Assembly: GCA_027339635.1 (NCBI GenBank)
Contig: DAHWNZ010000002.1
Span: forward strand, 28,488 to 92,487
Source of the DNA: AG-12 sp027339635
Lineage (GTDB): Bacteria; Chloroflexota; Dormibacteria; Aeolococcales; Bog-877
Direction of reading: 5' to 3'
Length of the DNA stretch: 64,000 nucleotides
Under the pieces are notes generated by a model. The model saw only the letters and a program-made list of their open reading frames with translations, was not told the DNA's origin and made no database searches. Numbering within the stretch: the first letter of the stretch is position 1; the number at the start of each line of letters is the position of its first letter. Positions 1 through 8,923 of this stretch are shown in pieces. Both the position numbers and the translations under genes were made by a program.

Positions 1-211
1 GCGGTCATGGCCTCCATCGCTCCGGCGTGAAGGGGAAGGACGACGGCCTGGGGCACCTGGTACTCATACCCGCCGATTGTCGCCGATCGGCGCTGGCTGG
101 CGGCGGCGCAGTCAGCGGCCGATGTGTCCACGGCGGCGCCGTTGGAGCGGCCTGGATGCTCCCCATCTGAGCTCCAGGTTCCCTCCGGTTGGCTCGGCAT
201 GCGCAGGAGCG

Positions 212-1546
212 ATGCGCCTGGAAGCGCCATCGGGCTCCGAGCTGGCGCTCGTTCCCGCAATCCCAGCGGCGCTGACTTCGGCTATATTGAATTCCTTGCC
301 AGTTCATCGCAGGCGCCCCTTCCGTCCGGTGGCGCCCACCTACAACGCTCCAGCCTCGGCTGAGCCAGCACCCGCGGCGCCGGCTCCTTCGCTGAGCTTC
401 TCCGAGCTCGGGCTGTCTTCGGGGATGCTGGCCACCCTGGACGAGATTGGATACTCCGAGCCCACTCCGATTCAGGCTCTCACCTTGCCCGCGGCCCTCT
501 CGGGCAGGGACGTGATCGGACAGGCTCAGACCGGTTCCGGGAAGACCGCCGCATTTGCGATACCGGTGCTGGAACGCTTGACGCCGGGGCGGACCGAGGT
601 GCAGGCCCTGGTGATGTGCCCCACCCGCGAGCTGGCCGCCCAGGTGACGGCCGAATTCGAGCGCCTGGGCAGGGCCGCTCAGGTGGGCACCCTGGCCATA
701 GTCGGCGGTGACCCCATCCACCGCCAGCTGACCGGCCTCAAGGAGCACCCAGCGGTGGTGGTGGGCACCCCGGGGCGCATCCTGGATCACCTGCAGCGAA
801 GGACGCTGTCGCTCAGGTCCATCCGCTTTGCGGTGCTGGATGAGGCGGACCGTATGCTGGACATGGGCTTCGCGCCGGATGTCGAGCGGATTCTGCAACA
901 GACTCCCCGGGAACGGCAGACGCTGCTGTTCTCGGCCACGGTCCCGGGCTGGATCCATCGGCTGGTGGAGCGCCACATGCGCAACCCCGAGACCATCTCC
1001 GTCAGCGGCCAGGCGGAGCTGGTGAGCACGGTGAGCCAGTGGTGCATCGAGTGCTCCTGGGCCGACAAGGTGGAGGCGCTCTCCCTGCTTCTGGACAGCC
1101 CCAGGGTCACCTGCGGCCTCATCTTCACCGCCACCAAGCGCAATGCCGACATGCTGCACACAGTGCTGCTGGGGCGGGGCTACGACGTCACGGTGCTGCA
1201 TGGGGATCTCTCCCAGTCGGATCGGGACCGAGCCCTGAAGAGGTTCCGCGACTCCAAGGTTCGGTTCCTCATCGCCACCGACGTCGCCGCCCGTGGAATC
1301 GACATCGACGACATAAGCCACGTGATCAACTACGACGTCCCCGCCAGCCCTGAGGACTACATCCACAGGGTGGGCAGGACCGCCAGGGCGGGGCGGGACG
1401 GGGTGGCGCTCACGCTGATCACGCCCATCGAGATCCTCAAGATCCGGGACATCGAGAAGCACACCCACCGGCCCATCGAGCGGCACACGCTCGAGGACCT
1501 CCACCAGCTGGCCGGAACCCTCAACACCGTAACCAGCGTCGGCTGA
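212..1546 (+). CDS. DEAD-box ATP-dependent RNA helicase
   Basis: This is a cytoplasmic RNA helicase of the DEAD-box family, about 444 residues from this start, acting in ribosome assembly or mRNA turnover. The full motif series is visible: Q motif GYSEPTPIQ (about 80-88), Walker A AQTGSGKT (105-112), PTRELA (137-142), TPGR (186-189), DEAD (210-213), SAT (241-243) and HRVGRTAR (385-392). The C-terminal tail after the helicase domain is short, so it is a minimal family member without the basic RGG tail of many homologues. The start is uncertain. ATG 212 has AGGAG only 2 bases upstream, and the frame is open back to 77. A -10-like TATATT at 283-288 would favour TTG 296 or GTG 329, which would still precede the conserved core. 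Particular paralogue (RhlE, CsdA or other) cannot be assigned. Confidence 0.93.
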   Translation: MRLEAPSGSELALVPAIPAALTSAILNSLPVHRRRPFRPVAPTYNAPASAEPAPAAPAPSLSFSELGLSSGMLATLDEIGYSEPTPIQALTLPAALSGRDVIGQAQTGSGKTAAFAIPVLERLTPGRTEVQALVMCPTRELAAQVTAEFERLGRAAQVGTLAIVGGDPIHRQLTGLKEHPAVVVGTPGRILDHLQRRTLSLRSIRFAVLDEADRMLDMGFAPDVERILQQTPRERQTLLFSATVPGWIHRLVERHMRNPETISVSGQAELVSTVSQWCIECSWADKVEALSLLLDSPRVTCGLIFTATKRNADMLHTVLLGRGYDVTVLHGDLSQSDRDRALKRFRDSKVRFLIATDVAARGIDIDDISHVINYDVPASPEDYIHRVGRTARAGRDGVALTLITPIEILKIRDIEKHTHRPIERHTLEDLHQLAGTLNTVTSVG

Positions 1547-1603
1547 AGCGGGCCTGTCGCCAGCTTCAACTCACGGCCCTTAGCACGTCCCCAATTCTTG
1601 TGC

Positions 1604-1609
1604 TATAGT
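1604..1609 (+). promoter_or_regulatory. Candidate extended -10 box before padR-like gene
   Basis: TATAGT is preceded by TGC (1601-1603), giving an extended -10 of the form TGCTATAGT 12 bases before ATG 1622. No convincing -35 box or Shine-Dalgarno sequence is seen, so the transcript would have a very short leader. A similar TGCTATAGA lies before the SipW/TasA operon at 15948-15956 on the minus strand. This is a pattern-based call only. Confidence 0.35.
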
Positions 1610-1621
1610 GCGCTTTGCAAT

Positions 1622-2323
1622 ATGGCTGATATTAAGACTCCGGGTGGCCTCGACCTCGCCATGCTGGCCGTCCTGGGCATCCTGATGGAGGGCGATCGCC
1701 ACCCCTACGACATAGCTCGTGAGGTGAAGGTGCGTCACCACGAGGAGCCGCCGGGGCACACCCCGAGGTCGCTGTACCACGCGGTCGAGAAGCTCTGCGA
1801 TCTGGGGCTCATCGAGGTCGTCGAGACCATCCGAGAGGGACGGCGCCCAGAGCGCACGGTGTATCGGATCACCGAGGAGGGCATGGAGGAGCTGCGCCAC
1901 GGGCTGGTCGACCTTCTCATCAACCCGAACCTGGGCAACCGGATGTTCAAGGCGGCGGTGGCCAGGCTGGGCTACCTGACCGAGGGGGATGCGCTGATGG
2001 GACTGGGCCTGAGACTGGCCAACCTCCGCGGCCTGATCGCCCATCAGGAGGCGACGGCCCGGATTCTCCGGGAACAGACCAGGATTCCCCGGTTGTTTCT
2101 GCTGGAGATCGAGTTGTCGACGGCTCAGATGCGGGCCGAAGCGGCCTGGGTGGAGTCCGTCATGGATGGGATCCGGCAGGGGGAGTTCGACGTCGAAGCA
2201 GAGTGGATCGCGCGGATGCCGCACGCAGTAGCGGGCGAGGGAGTGGCTCTGGCGATGCAGGGACGCGATCGGCCGCGAGGGGCGGGGCCGACGCAACAGG
2301 AATCCGTGGAGGACAAGCGGTGA
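1622..2323 (+). CDS. PadR family transcriptional regulator
   Basis: This is a winged-helix DNA-binding protein of about 233 residues. The N-terminal PadR domain (about residues 10-90) shows the usual helix-turn-helix and wing: LAVLGILMEGDRHPYDI, then SLYHAVEKLCDLGLIEVV and a YRITEEG wing. The remainder is a PadR C-terminal helical dimerisation region (YALI type). It lies directly upstream of a DrrAB-type exporter, and its TGA overlaps the ATPase start (GTGA at 2320-2323), so it is probably the drug- or lipid-responsive repressor of that operon. A TTG at 1598 is in frame upstream, but ATG 1622 fits the domain boundary and the candidate -10 box at 1604-1609 better. PadR proteins usually bind their own promoter; the ligand is unknown. 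Confidence 0.9.
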   Translation: MADIKTPGGLDLAMLAVLGILMEGDRHPYDIAREVKVRHHEEPPGHTPRSLYHAVEKLCDLGLIEVVETIREGRRPERTVYRITEEGMEELRHGLVDLLINPNLGNRMFKAAVARLGYLTEGDALMGLGLRLANLRGLIAHQEATARILREQTRIPRLFLLEIELSTAQMRAEAAWVESVMDGIRQGEFDVEAEWIARMPHAVAGEGVALAMQGRDRPRGAGPTQQESVEDKR

Positions 2324-3300
2324 GCACAGCACAAGCCGGCGATGCGGTTATCTCGACCACTGATTTGCGGCGCACCTTCAAGAGCCGCAGGGGGCTGGTG
2401 GAGGCCGTGGCGGGCGTCACCATGACCGTGCTCCAGGGCGAGATCTTCGGTTTTCTCGGCCCCAACGGTGCCGGCAAGACGACCACTCTCAGGATGCTGG
2501 CGACCCTGCTGCCACCCACCTCGGGGGCGGCAACCGTTGCCGGTCGCGACCTGCTGCGGGATCCCGGCGGGGTGAGGGCCAGGATCGGCTACGTGGGCCA
2601 GGCCGGCGGCTCGGATCCCGAGGTCACAGGAAGGAACGAGCTGGCGTTTGAGGCGCGCCTCTACGGGATGCCTGCCAAGCAGGCCGCCTCGCGCTCGGAT
2701 GAGCTGCTCACAGCCCTGGAGCTGCAGAGCTGCGCCGACCGCAAGGTCAAGACCTACTCGGGCGGGCAGCGCCGCCGCCTCGACATGGGGCTCGGGCTGG
2801 TGCACTCCCCAGAGCTGCTCTTCCTCGACGAGCCCACGACCGGCCTGGATCCCCAGAGTCGGGCCCGCATGTGGGACGAGGTGCGCCACCTGCGCGACCG
2901 CGGGACCACCGTCTTTCTGACCACCCACTACCTGGAGGAGGCGGACGCTCTCTGTGACCGGCTAGCGATCATAGATCACGGGAAGATCGTGGTCGAGGGC
3001 ACCCCCGATGCGCTGAAGCGGGAGGTTGCGGGCGATGTCGTCACCCTGGGGGTGACGGGGCGGGGCCAGGCGGTTCTGGATCTGGTCCAGCAGCAGCCAT
3101 TTGTGCGCGAGGCCACCCTGGACGACGATCTGGTACGCCTCTACGTGGACCACGGCGAGACCGCGGCCCCTGACCTGCTCCGGCTCCTCGACGGCGCCGG
3201 CCTGGAGCTCACCACCCTCGCCATGAGTCGGCCCAGCCTGGACGACGTATTCCTGCGCCAGACCGGGCGGTCCCTGCGCGAGTCCGAGGCGGCGGCATGA
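2320..3300 (+). CDS. DrrA-like ABC transporter ATP-binding protein
   Basis: This is the nucleotide-binding subunit of an ABC-2 exporter of the daunorubicin-resistance (DrrA) family, about 326 residues. It shows Walker A GPNGAGKT (47-54), signature YSGGQ (146-150), Walker B LLFLDEP (166-172) followed by TTGLDP, and a switch TTHY near 201. The C-terminal extension ending in SLDDVFLRQTGRSL is typical of DrrA and follows a regulatory subdomain. The start is GTG 2320, set by GGAGG at 2308-2312 and overlapping the padR-like stop; longer in-frame starts lie inside the regulator. It is translationally coupled to the regulator and followed 28 bases later by the permease. The substrate (antibiotic, lipid or pigment) cannot be read from sequence. 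Confidence 0.94.
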   Translation: MSTAQAGDAVISTTDLRRTFKSRRGLVEAVAGVTMTVLQGEIFGFLGPNGAGKTTTLRMLATLLPPTSGAATVAGRDLLRDPGGVRARIGYVGQAGGSDPEVTGRNELAFEARLYGMPAKQAASRSDELLTALELQSCADRKVKTYSGGQRRRLDMGLGLVHSPELLFLDEPTTGLDPQSRARMWDEVRHLRDRGTTVFLTTHYLEEADALCDRLAIIDHGKIVVEGTPDALKREVAGDVVTLGVTGRGQAVLDLVQQQPFVREATLDDDLVRLYVDHGETAAPDLLRLLDGAGLELTTLAMSRPSLDDVFLRQTGRSLRESEAAA

Positions 3301-3328
3301 CCAAACACCTGACCGAGGAGGCCATCCC

Positions 3329-4090
3329 GTGAAGCTCATACGTGACACCTGGCTCGTATTTCAGCGCTATTTCTCCTTGTTCATCCACAACCCGGCCTGG
3401 GTCGCCGTGGGCGTCGTGCAGCCGGCGCTTTACCTGCTGCTGTTCGCCCCTCTGCTCAAGGCCATCGTGCACCTGCCCGGATTTCCCCCGGGCGGCGCCT
3501 ACAACGTGTTCGTCCCCGGGCTGCTGGTGCAACTCGGGATATTCGGCGCATCCGGAGTTGGCTTCAGCCTGATCTCGGAGCTGAGGGGCGGTGTTGTGGA
3601 GCGGCTCAGGGTGACGCCGGTCAGCCGTCTGGCCCTACTCCTGGGAAGGGCCCTCCGGGACACCCTGACGCTGCTGGTGCAGTCCCTCATCCTGATCGCC
3701 CTCGCCCTGCCCTTCGGGCTCAGCATTCAGCCGGTGGGCATCCTCATCATGCTGGCCCTGGTCGGCCTGATAGGCCTGCTCTTCGCCTCGGTCTCCTACT
3801 GGCTGGCCCTGGTGCTCAAGGACGAGAACTCCTTCGCGCCAATCATCTTCACGGCGGCCCTTCCCCTCCTGCTGCTCTCGGGCGTCCTGCTGCCAATGAC
3901 CCTCGCGCCCCAGTGGCTGCAGACCATATCCACCCTCAATCCACTGTCGCACGCGGTCACGGCCGCCCGCTCCATCTTCCTGGGGCATCTCGTCAACGCG
4001 ACGGTGGGGGAGGGCATCCTGATCGTCGCGGTGCTGGCGCTGCTGGCGGTGGCCGGGGCGGCCAGGGCCTTCAGCAGGGCCGTTGCCTGA
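3329..4090 (+). CDS. DrrB-like ABC-2 type permease
   Basis: This is the membrane subunit partnering the DrrA-like ATPase, 253 residues, with about six hydrophobic segments and the ABC-2 membrane fold. The conserved loop ELRGGVVERLRVTPVSRLAL and the later segment with LNPLSHAVTAARSIFLG are typical DrrB landmarks. GTG 3329 is preceded by GGAGG (GAGGAGGCC) at a good distance. It forms padR-drrA-drrB with the two preceding genes and is probably regulated by the PadR protein. Homologues export antibiotics or complex lipids; which one applies here is unknown. Confidence 0.92.
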   Translation: MKLIRDTWLVFQRYFSLFIHNPAWVAVGVVQPALYLLLFAPLLKAIVHLPGFPPGGAYNVFVPGLLVQLGIFGASGVGFSLISELRGGVVERLRVTPVSRLALLLGRALRDTLTLLVQSLILIALALPFGLSIQPVGILIMLALVGLIGLLFASVSYWLALVLKDENSFAPIIFTAALPLLLLSGVLLPMTLAPQWLQTISTLNPLSHAVTAARSIFLGHLVNATVGEGILIVAVLALLAVAGAARAFSRAVA

Positions 4091-4103
4091 CGGATCGCGC
4101 GCC

Positions 4104-5018
4104 TCAGGTTCTGGTCAGCTTCGAATACGCCTGGGGGACCGGCCCCTTCCAGGCGTCGGCGTGGAAGATGCGCGCCAGGATCTCAATTCCGTCGACCACT
4201 CTGGGCCCCGGCCGGTTGAAGTACCAGGATCCATCGACCGCGAAGACCATCCCCTCCCTGACCGCCGCCAGGTCTCCCCAGCCGGGCAGCTCGGAGAGCC
4301 TGGCTCCCTGCTCGCAGCTGCCATCGAGCCGGAACCCACACGGCATCAGGATGATGATCTCGGGGGAGGCGGCGCGCACCTCGTCCATGCTCACCTCGCG
4401 GGACCGCTGCCCCGAGGTGCCGAGGACGTCGATGCCTCCAGCGACATCCACCTGATCCGGGACCCAGTGGCCCCCGATCATGAGGGGGTCAACCCACTCC
4501 AGGCAGACAACCCGAGGCCGGGGCCTGCCCGCCACGGCTCCCCGGATGGCGTCGATCCGGGCCCAGAGGCTCCGAACCAGCTCCGCCGCGCGCTCCTTGG
4601 TGCCGGTCGCCCGCCCCACGTCCGCAATGGTGCGCATCACGTCAGCCAGAGAGCTGGGCTCCAGGGAGAGTACGGCGGGCTTGCCCGGCAGCAGGCGGGC
4701 AGCGTCGAGCACCTGCGGGTAAGCCACCGCGCAGACCTCGCACAGTTCCTGGGTCAGGATGATGTCCGGGCGCGCCCGCCTGAGCCCCTGATGATCCAGA
4801 CGGTAGAGGCTGCTTCCCTGGTGTAGCGCCTCGCGCACATGTCGGTCGATCTCCCCTGGGGACGAGCTGCTGTGATCCAGCTCGGAAACGGTCAGAACGG
4901 GCTTGAACTCCGCCTGGGGCGGGAAATCACACTCGTGGGTGATCCCGACAACGCTCTGGCCCAGCCCGAGGGCAAAGCAGATCTCGGTCGCGCTCGGAAG
5001 CAAAGACACGATCCGCAT
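4104..5018 (-). CDS. Cobalamin/iron-chelate-binding-protein-like (BtuF fold)
   Basis: About 304 residues of the helical-backbone metal-receptor superfamily (BtuF/FecB/FhuD type). It begins MRIVSLLPSATEICFALG and continues with GITHECDFP, RPDIILTQELCEVCAV and a C-terminal RPGPRVVDGIEILA, all typical of the cobalamin-binding subfamily. There is no signal peptide, so unlike classical BtuF it is predicted to be cytoplasmic or to be a stand-alone relative. ATG 5016-5018 overlaps the stop of the upstream YhaN-like ATPase by 4 bases (ATGA). It is therefore translationally coupled to a putative DNA-maintenance pair, and no BtuCD partner is present. Family assignment is strong; function in this context is open. 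Confidence 0.8.
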   Translation of the reverse strand: MRIVSLLPSATEICFALGLGQSVVGITHECDFPPQAEFKPVLTVSELDHSSSSPGEIDRHVREALHQGSSLYRLDHQGLRRARPDIILTQELCEVCAVAYPQVLDAARLLPGKPAVLSLEPSSLADVMRTIADVGRATGTKERAAELVRSLWARIDAIRGAVAGRPRPRVVCLEWVDPLMIGGHWVPDQVDVAGGIDVLGTSGQRSREVSMDEVRAASPEIIILMPCGFRLDGSCEQGARLSELPGWGDLAAVREGMVFAVDGSWYFNRPGPRVVDGIEILARIFHADAWKGPVPQAYSKLTRT

Positions 5019-7507
5019 CACGAGCCCTGCGGAGACGAGATCGACGGGCCGTTCTCGTCGGCGGAAGCCGGTACCGGAGTCAGGGCGAGGACGGGCACCA
5101 CCTTCTGCTGCGCCCATTCCGCAACCCTGCGCTCGTGTGAAAAGATCACAACCTGAGAGGTCTCCGAGAGCTCGAGCAGCGTATCCAGCAGGGCGAAGCA
5201 GCGACGGTCATCGGAGTTTACGGTGGGGTCGTCGAAGATCAGAGGCAGCTCCTCCCCTTTGGGTGAGAGCGCCTGGGCCAGGACCATCCTCAGGCACACG
5301 TAGATCTGCTCCTGGGTCCCTTGAGAGAGGTGGTCCACGGGGATCTGCCTCGTCGAGTTCGGGGCGGCGACGTGCATGGAAAGATCCTCAGGGTCAACCC
5401 AGGCCTGGGAGTAGCGGCGATGGGTGAGCTGTGGCAGGCGCCGAGCGAGGCCATCCGCCAGCACCGGTGCGAGGCTCTTCTGGATCTCTCCCTCTGCCGC
5501 CTCCAGCTCTGAGATGGCCAGGTTGACCGCGGCCTCGGCGCGCTCCATGCGTGCCAGCTCAGAGCCCAAGTCCGCCACCTGCTCCTCCAGCTCCACCAGA
5601 TCGCCCGACTCCTTCAGCTGCTGCTTGAGACTTCCCTCCCTGGGCAGGAGCTCATCTCGGAGCCGATCCCTCTCGAGCCGGGCTTGATCGTACTCGGCGC
5701 GCAGGTCGTCGGCCGGCCTGGTGGTCCGGGTTGGCGCCCCCGCCCTGGCCCTGGCACCCACCTCGGACCGCAGCTCCTCAGCCCTGGTCACGAGCCCGCG
5801 AAGCTCCCTCCCGTTGAGACGCTCCTCACGACGCAGTCCCAGCTCGAGCCTTCGCCTCTCGGCCTCGACGGCCTGCTCGGCATCCCGGGCCATCTGGGTC
5901 AACCGGGCCGCGATCGCCTGGGGGTCGGGTTCCTCGATGCCCATGCTGGCGCCACGCTGTACCAGCTCCTTACGGGCTCTGTCCACGGTGGACTGCCATG
6001 AGGCCACCTGCTGCAGAGCCTCCTGGAGCGGCGGCAGCTCCTGGGCCAGCTGCAGCAGCTGGCCCCCGCTGAGCTGGGTCAGACCCAGCTCTGAGATCCG
6101 CTGGCGCGCCTTGGCGCGCTGGGCCAAGACCTCCTCCTGGGCGGCCACCGCCTTGAGCACCTCCGGGTCCCGGCTCCGCCTGGCCCTGCGCACCTCCGCC
6201 ACGGACGAGAATCCGGCCACAGCGAGCACCCGTCGCAGGCGGCGCTGGAGGTAAAGGAACAAGGTTGCACCCGCAGCCAGAATGACCAGGCCGCCCAAGA
6301 ACATTGGTACCGGCAGCTCCGTCGGAGATGCGGTTATCGCCCGACCGATGAGCACGATTCCGATGACCCCGGCCGCGAGCGCGATGAGATCGGAGCTCCA
6401 GCGGTGCAGGGCAACAGAACGGCGGTCCAGCAGCTCGAGCCGCGCCGCACCTCCGGCCTGGGCGGGAAGCGGCGGAACGGCCCTGTCGATGGCCTCGCCA
6501 AGATACTGCAGCTCGCTCACCGAGAGCTCCGCCGCCAATTTGGCGCGGGCCCGGTCAGCCGGCGTCAGCTGCGCCACCTTCTGCTCCGCCTCCGCCAGCT
6601 GCTGGGCCAATTGCGTGATTCCAAGGGCTGCGTCTCTCACCGCCTCAGGGTCGGCGGGGACCGCGAGGTCTGGAATGGCCCCGAGCGAGTGGTCGATCTC
6701 TTCGATGGCGATCAGGTCCTGGTCGAGCTCCGCCAGCTCCGCGAGCTTCCACGCCAGCTCCGCTTCCGACGCCACCTTCTCCGCGCTCTCCAGCCGTCCT
6801 CGTATCTCCTCCAACTGGGACAGCTCGTCGCCTAACCTCTGGCGGATCTCCACCGCCTGGGCGAGCCTCTGCTTGGCCTCGTCGAGACGGGTGGCCAGCT
6901 TGTCCATGGGACGCTCCCTGGTGCGGTCGGCGCGGAGGTGTTCCTGGCGCCACTTCTTCAGCAGCTCCAGCGCCGCGCGGACACTGGTGTGAGCACCAGA
7001 AGTGGAGGTGGCCCTCTGCAGGTCAGCCTGCAGCGAGCTACCGCTTATCTCCAGGATCTGGTCCTGGGCCACGGTCGAGATGGCGAGGAACGCCTCCCGG
7101 CTCATGCCCAGGGCGACCGAGACGTCGACGGTCCGACCCCTGCGGAAGAGATTGGTGGCGTCTCCGCCACGGACCTCGTCGGTCACCTGGCAGTTGTCCG
7201 GCTGCTCCAGGTCCCGTATGAAACGGTAGCGTCCGGAGCCCAGCTCCACCTCCGTCTCAACTGTGAAGTTGCGCCCCTGCCAGGGCCTGAAGCGGCGCAG
7301 GACCTGCTCCGACTCCTTGGGCATCCGCCCCCGACTGGGCAGGTCGACGCCCGCGAGCGCCACCCGCAGGGCGGTGTGCAGGGTGCTCTTCCCGGATTCA
7401 TTGGGTCCGTAGATGACCGTGATCTTGGGGTCGAGGTTGAAGATGCCGCGCAGAGCGCCGAAACGCTCCAGCTTGACCGAGTTGATCTTCACCGGTCCCT
7501 CCCCCAT
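5018..7507 (-). CDS. YhaN/SbcC-like coiled-coil AAA ATPase with internal membrane hairpin
   Basis: This 829-residue protein has the split-ATPase architecture of SMC/Rad50 relatives. It carries N-terminal Walker A GPNESGKS (34-41), long coiled coils, and a C-terminal LSQGTQEQ signature with Walker B PLIFDDPTVN. About residues 373-392 and 402-420 are two hydrophobic segments separated by a short loop, with a basic QRRLRR after the second. These would anchor the coiled-coil tips in the membrane, as reported for Bacillus YhaN-type proteins. No Rad50 zinc-hook CxxC is evident. The following gene on this strand direction upstream (7521-8621) is a YhaO/SbcD-like phosphoesterase, the expected partner. 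Role is probably DNA processing or repair, possibly at the membrane; this is by analogy only. Confidence 0.85.
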   Translation of the reverse strand: MGEGPVKINSVKLERFGALRGIFNLDPKITVIYGPNESGKSTLHTALRVALAGVDLPSRGRMPKESEQVLRRFRPWQGRNFTVETEVELGSGRYRFIRDLEQPDNCQVTDEVRGGDATNLFRRGRTVDVSVALGMSREAFLAISTVAQDQILEISGSSLQADLQRATSTSGAHTSVRAALELLKKWRQEHLRADRTRERPMDKLATRLDEAKQRLAQAVEIRQRLGDELSQLEEIRGRLESAEKVASEAELAWKLAELAELDQDLIAIEEIDHSLGAIPDLAVPADPEAVRDAALGITQLAQQLAEAEQKVAQLTPADRARAKLAAELSVSELQYLGEAIDRAVPPLPAQAGGAARLELLDRRSVALHRWSSDLIALAAGVIGIVLIGRAITASPTELPVPMFLGGLVILAAGATLFLYLQRRLRRVLAVAGFSSVAEVRRARRSRDPEVLKAVAAQEEVLAQRAKARQRISELGLTQLSGGQLLQLAQELPPLQEALQQVASWQSTVDRARKELVQRGASMGIEEPDPQAIAARLTQMARDAEQAVEAERRRLELGLRREERLNGRELRGLVTRAEELRSEVGARARAGAPTRTTRPADDLRAEYDQARLERDRLRDELLPREGSLKQQLKESGDLVELEEQVADLGSELARMERAEAAVNLAISELEAAEGEIQKSLAPVLADGLARRLPQLTHRRYSQAWVDPEDLSMHVAAPNSTRQIPVDHLSQGTQEQIYVCLRMVLAQALSPKGEELPLIFDDPTVNSDDRRCFALLDTLLELSETSQVVIFSHERRVAEWAQQKVVPVLALTPVPASADENGPSISSPQGS

Positions 7508-7520
7508 CTCCTGGCATCGT

Positions 7521-8621
7521 TCACAGCAGGGCCGGCTCCTCCCCCAGCAGCGCGTTTAGGCCAGCCAGCAGTGCGGCTTGGACCAGCTCGCTGTCGAAGT
7601 CAGGGCGGGCCAGGAGCGAGCGCACGAACTGACCCCTGGCGTCCGGGGCCTGACGCAGCTGTTCCAGGTCTAGCTGGGGGCGGCATGAGATCACGAGCTC
7701 GACCGAGCGCCCATTCACTCGGAGCCGCTCCAGGAGCTCCTGACGGCTCAGCCGGACCCCGGCCGCGAGCTCTCCCGTCACTCTGACCCGGTACGCCACA
7801 TCGCCATCCTCTTGGACTTGTATCGCGCCCAGGACCCGGTCCGCGATCGCCTCCGAGTGCTGGCATCCCGTCACGTCGACCTCTATCTCGGCAAGTTGGA
7901 AGGTGCCGACCGGCACGATCTCCACGCGCGGTGGACCCTGCTCGTCGAGCTCGACCACGGCTGGCCCCCGTGTCCCCTCCTCTCCGAAGGTGAGTGGCTC
8001 CGGGTTTCCGGGATAGACCAGAAGCCTGCCCACCCGCGGCTTGTGGAAATGTCCGAGGAGGGCATACCGGAAGCCACTCCTCTGAATCTCGTCCTCGCTG
8101 AACGGAGCGTGATCCTCCTTACCCTCACCCTGCTCCGGCAGCTGGCCCCGTTCGGACCCGTGGAAGAGGGCGACAGCCGGCCCTCCCTTGGGCACCTTGA
8201 ACCTGTGCAGGAGATCACCTGTGCCCTTCGGCTTGAGGTGAGCCACCCCGAACACCCGCCACCCCCCGAGCTCGTAGGGTGTGAACTCGCCGCCTTGGAA
8301 GATGTGCACGTTCTGGGGCCAGCGCTCGCGTGAGTAGAGGGAACCGGGGTGCAGGTAGTCGTGATTGCCCGGGCTGATGAGGACTGGGCACGAGGCCCTC
8401 TCGAACTCCTGCTGCAGGAATCTCGTCGTGTCGCCCTGGGAACGCAGATCCTCGTACAGGTCACCGCCGATGGTCAGCGCATCCGCCCGCTGCTCCACGG
8501 CCATGTCGACGACCCTGCGAAAGGTCTGCCGGATCGCCCAGCGCCGCCTTCTGGCGGCGGCGAGGCCCAGCCCCGAAAAGGAGGCGTCGAGGTGGACGTC
8601 GGCGCAATGGATCAAACGCAT
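7521..8621 (-). CDS. YhaO/SbcD-like metallophosphoesterase
   Basis: This is a calcineurin-like phosphoesterase of about 366 residues, the probable nuclease partner of the YhaN-like ATPase 13 bases downstream. Visible metal-binding motifs are CADVHLD near the N-terminus, GGDLYED, GNHDYLHPG and LLGHFHKP. Residues after about 250 form the capping and partner-binding region. ATG 8619-8621 is chosen because the conserved MRLIHCADVHLD begins there. A longer open frame to 8870 would run through the divergent gene at 8694. A -10-like CATATT (minus strand, 8628-8633) lies six bases before the ATG, suggesting a leaderless transcript. It heads the phosphoesterase-ATPase-BtuF-like operon. Confidence 0.9.
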   Translation of the reverse strand: MRLIHCADVHLDASFSGLGLAAARRRRWAIRQTFRRVVDMAVEQRADALTIGGDLYEDLRSQGDTTRFLQQEFERASCPVLISPGNHDYLHPGSLYSRERWPQNVHIFQGGEFTPYELGGWRVFGVAHLKPKGTGDLLHRFKVPKGGPAVALFHGSERGQLPEQGEGKEDHAPFSEDEIQRSGFRYALLGHFHKPRVGRLLVYPGNPEPLTFGEEGTRGPAVVELDEQGPPRVEIVPVGTFQLAEIEVDVTGCQHSEAIADRVLGAIQVQEDGDVAYRVRVTGELAAGVRLSRQELLERLRVNGRSVELVISCRPQLDLEQLRQAPDARGQFVRSLLARPDFDSELVQAALLAGLNALLGEEPALL

Positions 8622-8681
8622 GAGCGCAATATGCAACACTGGAGGCTCTTCGTGTTGAGCCTCGCCCCCTCCGGGGCCAAC

Positions 8682-8687
8682 TACACT
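8682..8687 (+). promoter_or_regulatory. -10-like box for a leaderless transcript
   Basis: TACACT lies 6 bases before ATG 8694, and no Shine-Dalgarno sequence is present. The divergent gene has a mirrored CATATT six bases before its own ATG 8621. Spacing of this kind is typical of leaderless promoters in Actinomycetota and some other high-GC phyla. Call rests on pattern alone. Confidence 0.4.
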
Positions 8688-8693
8688 GCCCCC

Positions 8694-8918
8694 ATGGCCC
8701 CAATTCTCCCACCAGGACCGGTCGACCAGGCGAGCCGGGTCGTGCTGCGCAAGATCAACCGACGCGCCCCGTCCTTCATCAGCAACATGGTGCGCGCTCG
8801 CCTGGTGGGACACCAGGTCGAGGTGGGGCAGAAGATCCTGGTATACCAGGTCGCGTTCACCGAGCCGCACGGGTTGGTGGAGGTAACCCCGGCCACGGTG
8901 ATCGAGTTCATCAACTGA
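8694..8918 (+). CDS. Small hypothetical protein upstream of ABC exporter
   Basis: A 74-residue open frame beginning MAPILPPGPVDQ, with a basic central part (VLRKINRRAPSF) and a C-terminal stretch rich in beta-branched residues (KILVYQVAFTEPHGLVEV). No signal peptide, membrane segment or known motif is recognised. It is supported by a -10-like TACACT six bases before the ATG, a stop just 5 bases before the next gene (8924), and its position as first gene of a three-gene transcription unit with an ABC ATPase and permease. The family is not recognised; it could be a small regulator or accessory of the exporter, but no function is assigned. Confidence 0.6.
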   Translation: MAPILPPGPVDQASRVVLRKINRRAPSFISNMVRARLVGHQVEVGQKILVYQVAFTEPHGLVEVTPATVIEFIN

Positions 8919-8923
8919 AGGCC

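Noticed and set aside
5..1504. Long minus-strand open frame opposite the helicase gene
   Set aside because: It mirrors a clear DEAD-box gene, and its product is Arg/Gly/Pro/His-rich with no motif; a typical high-GC shadow frame.
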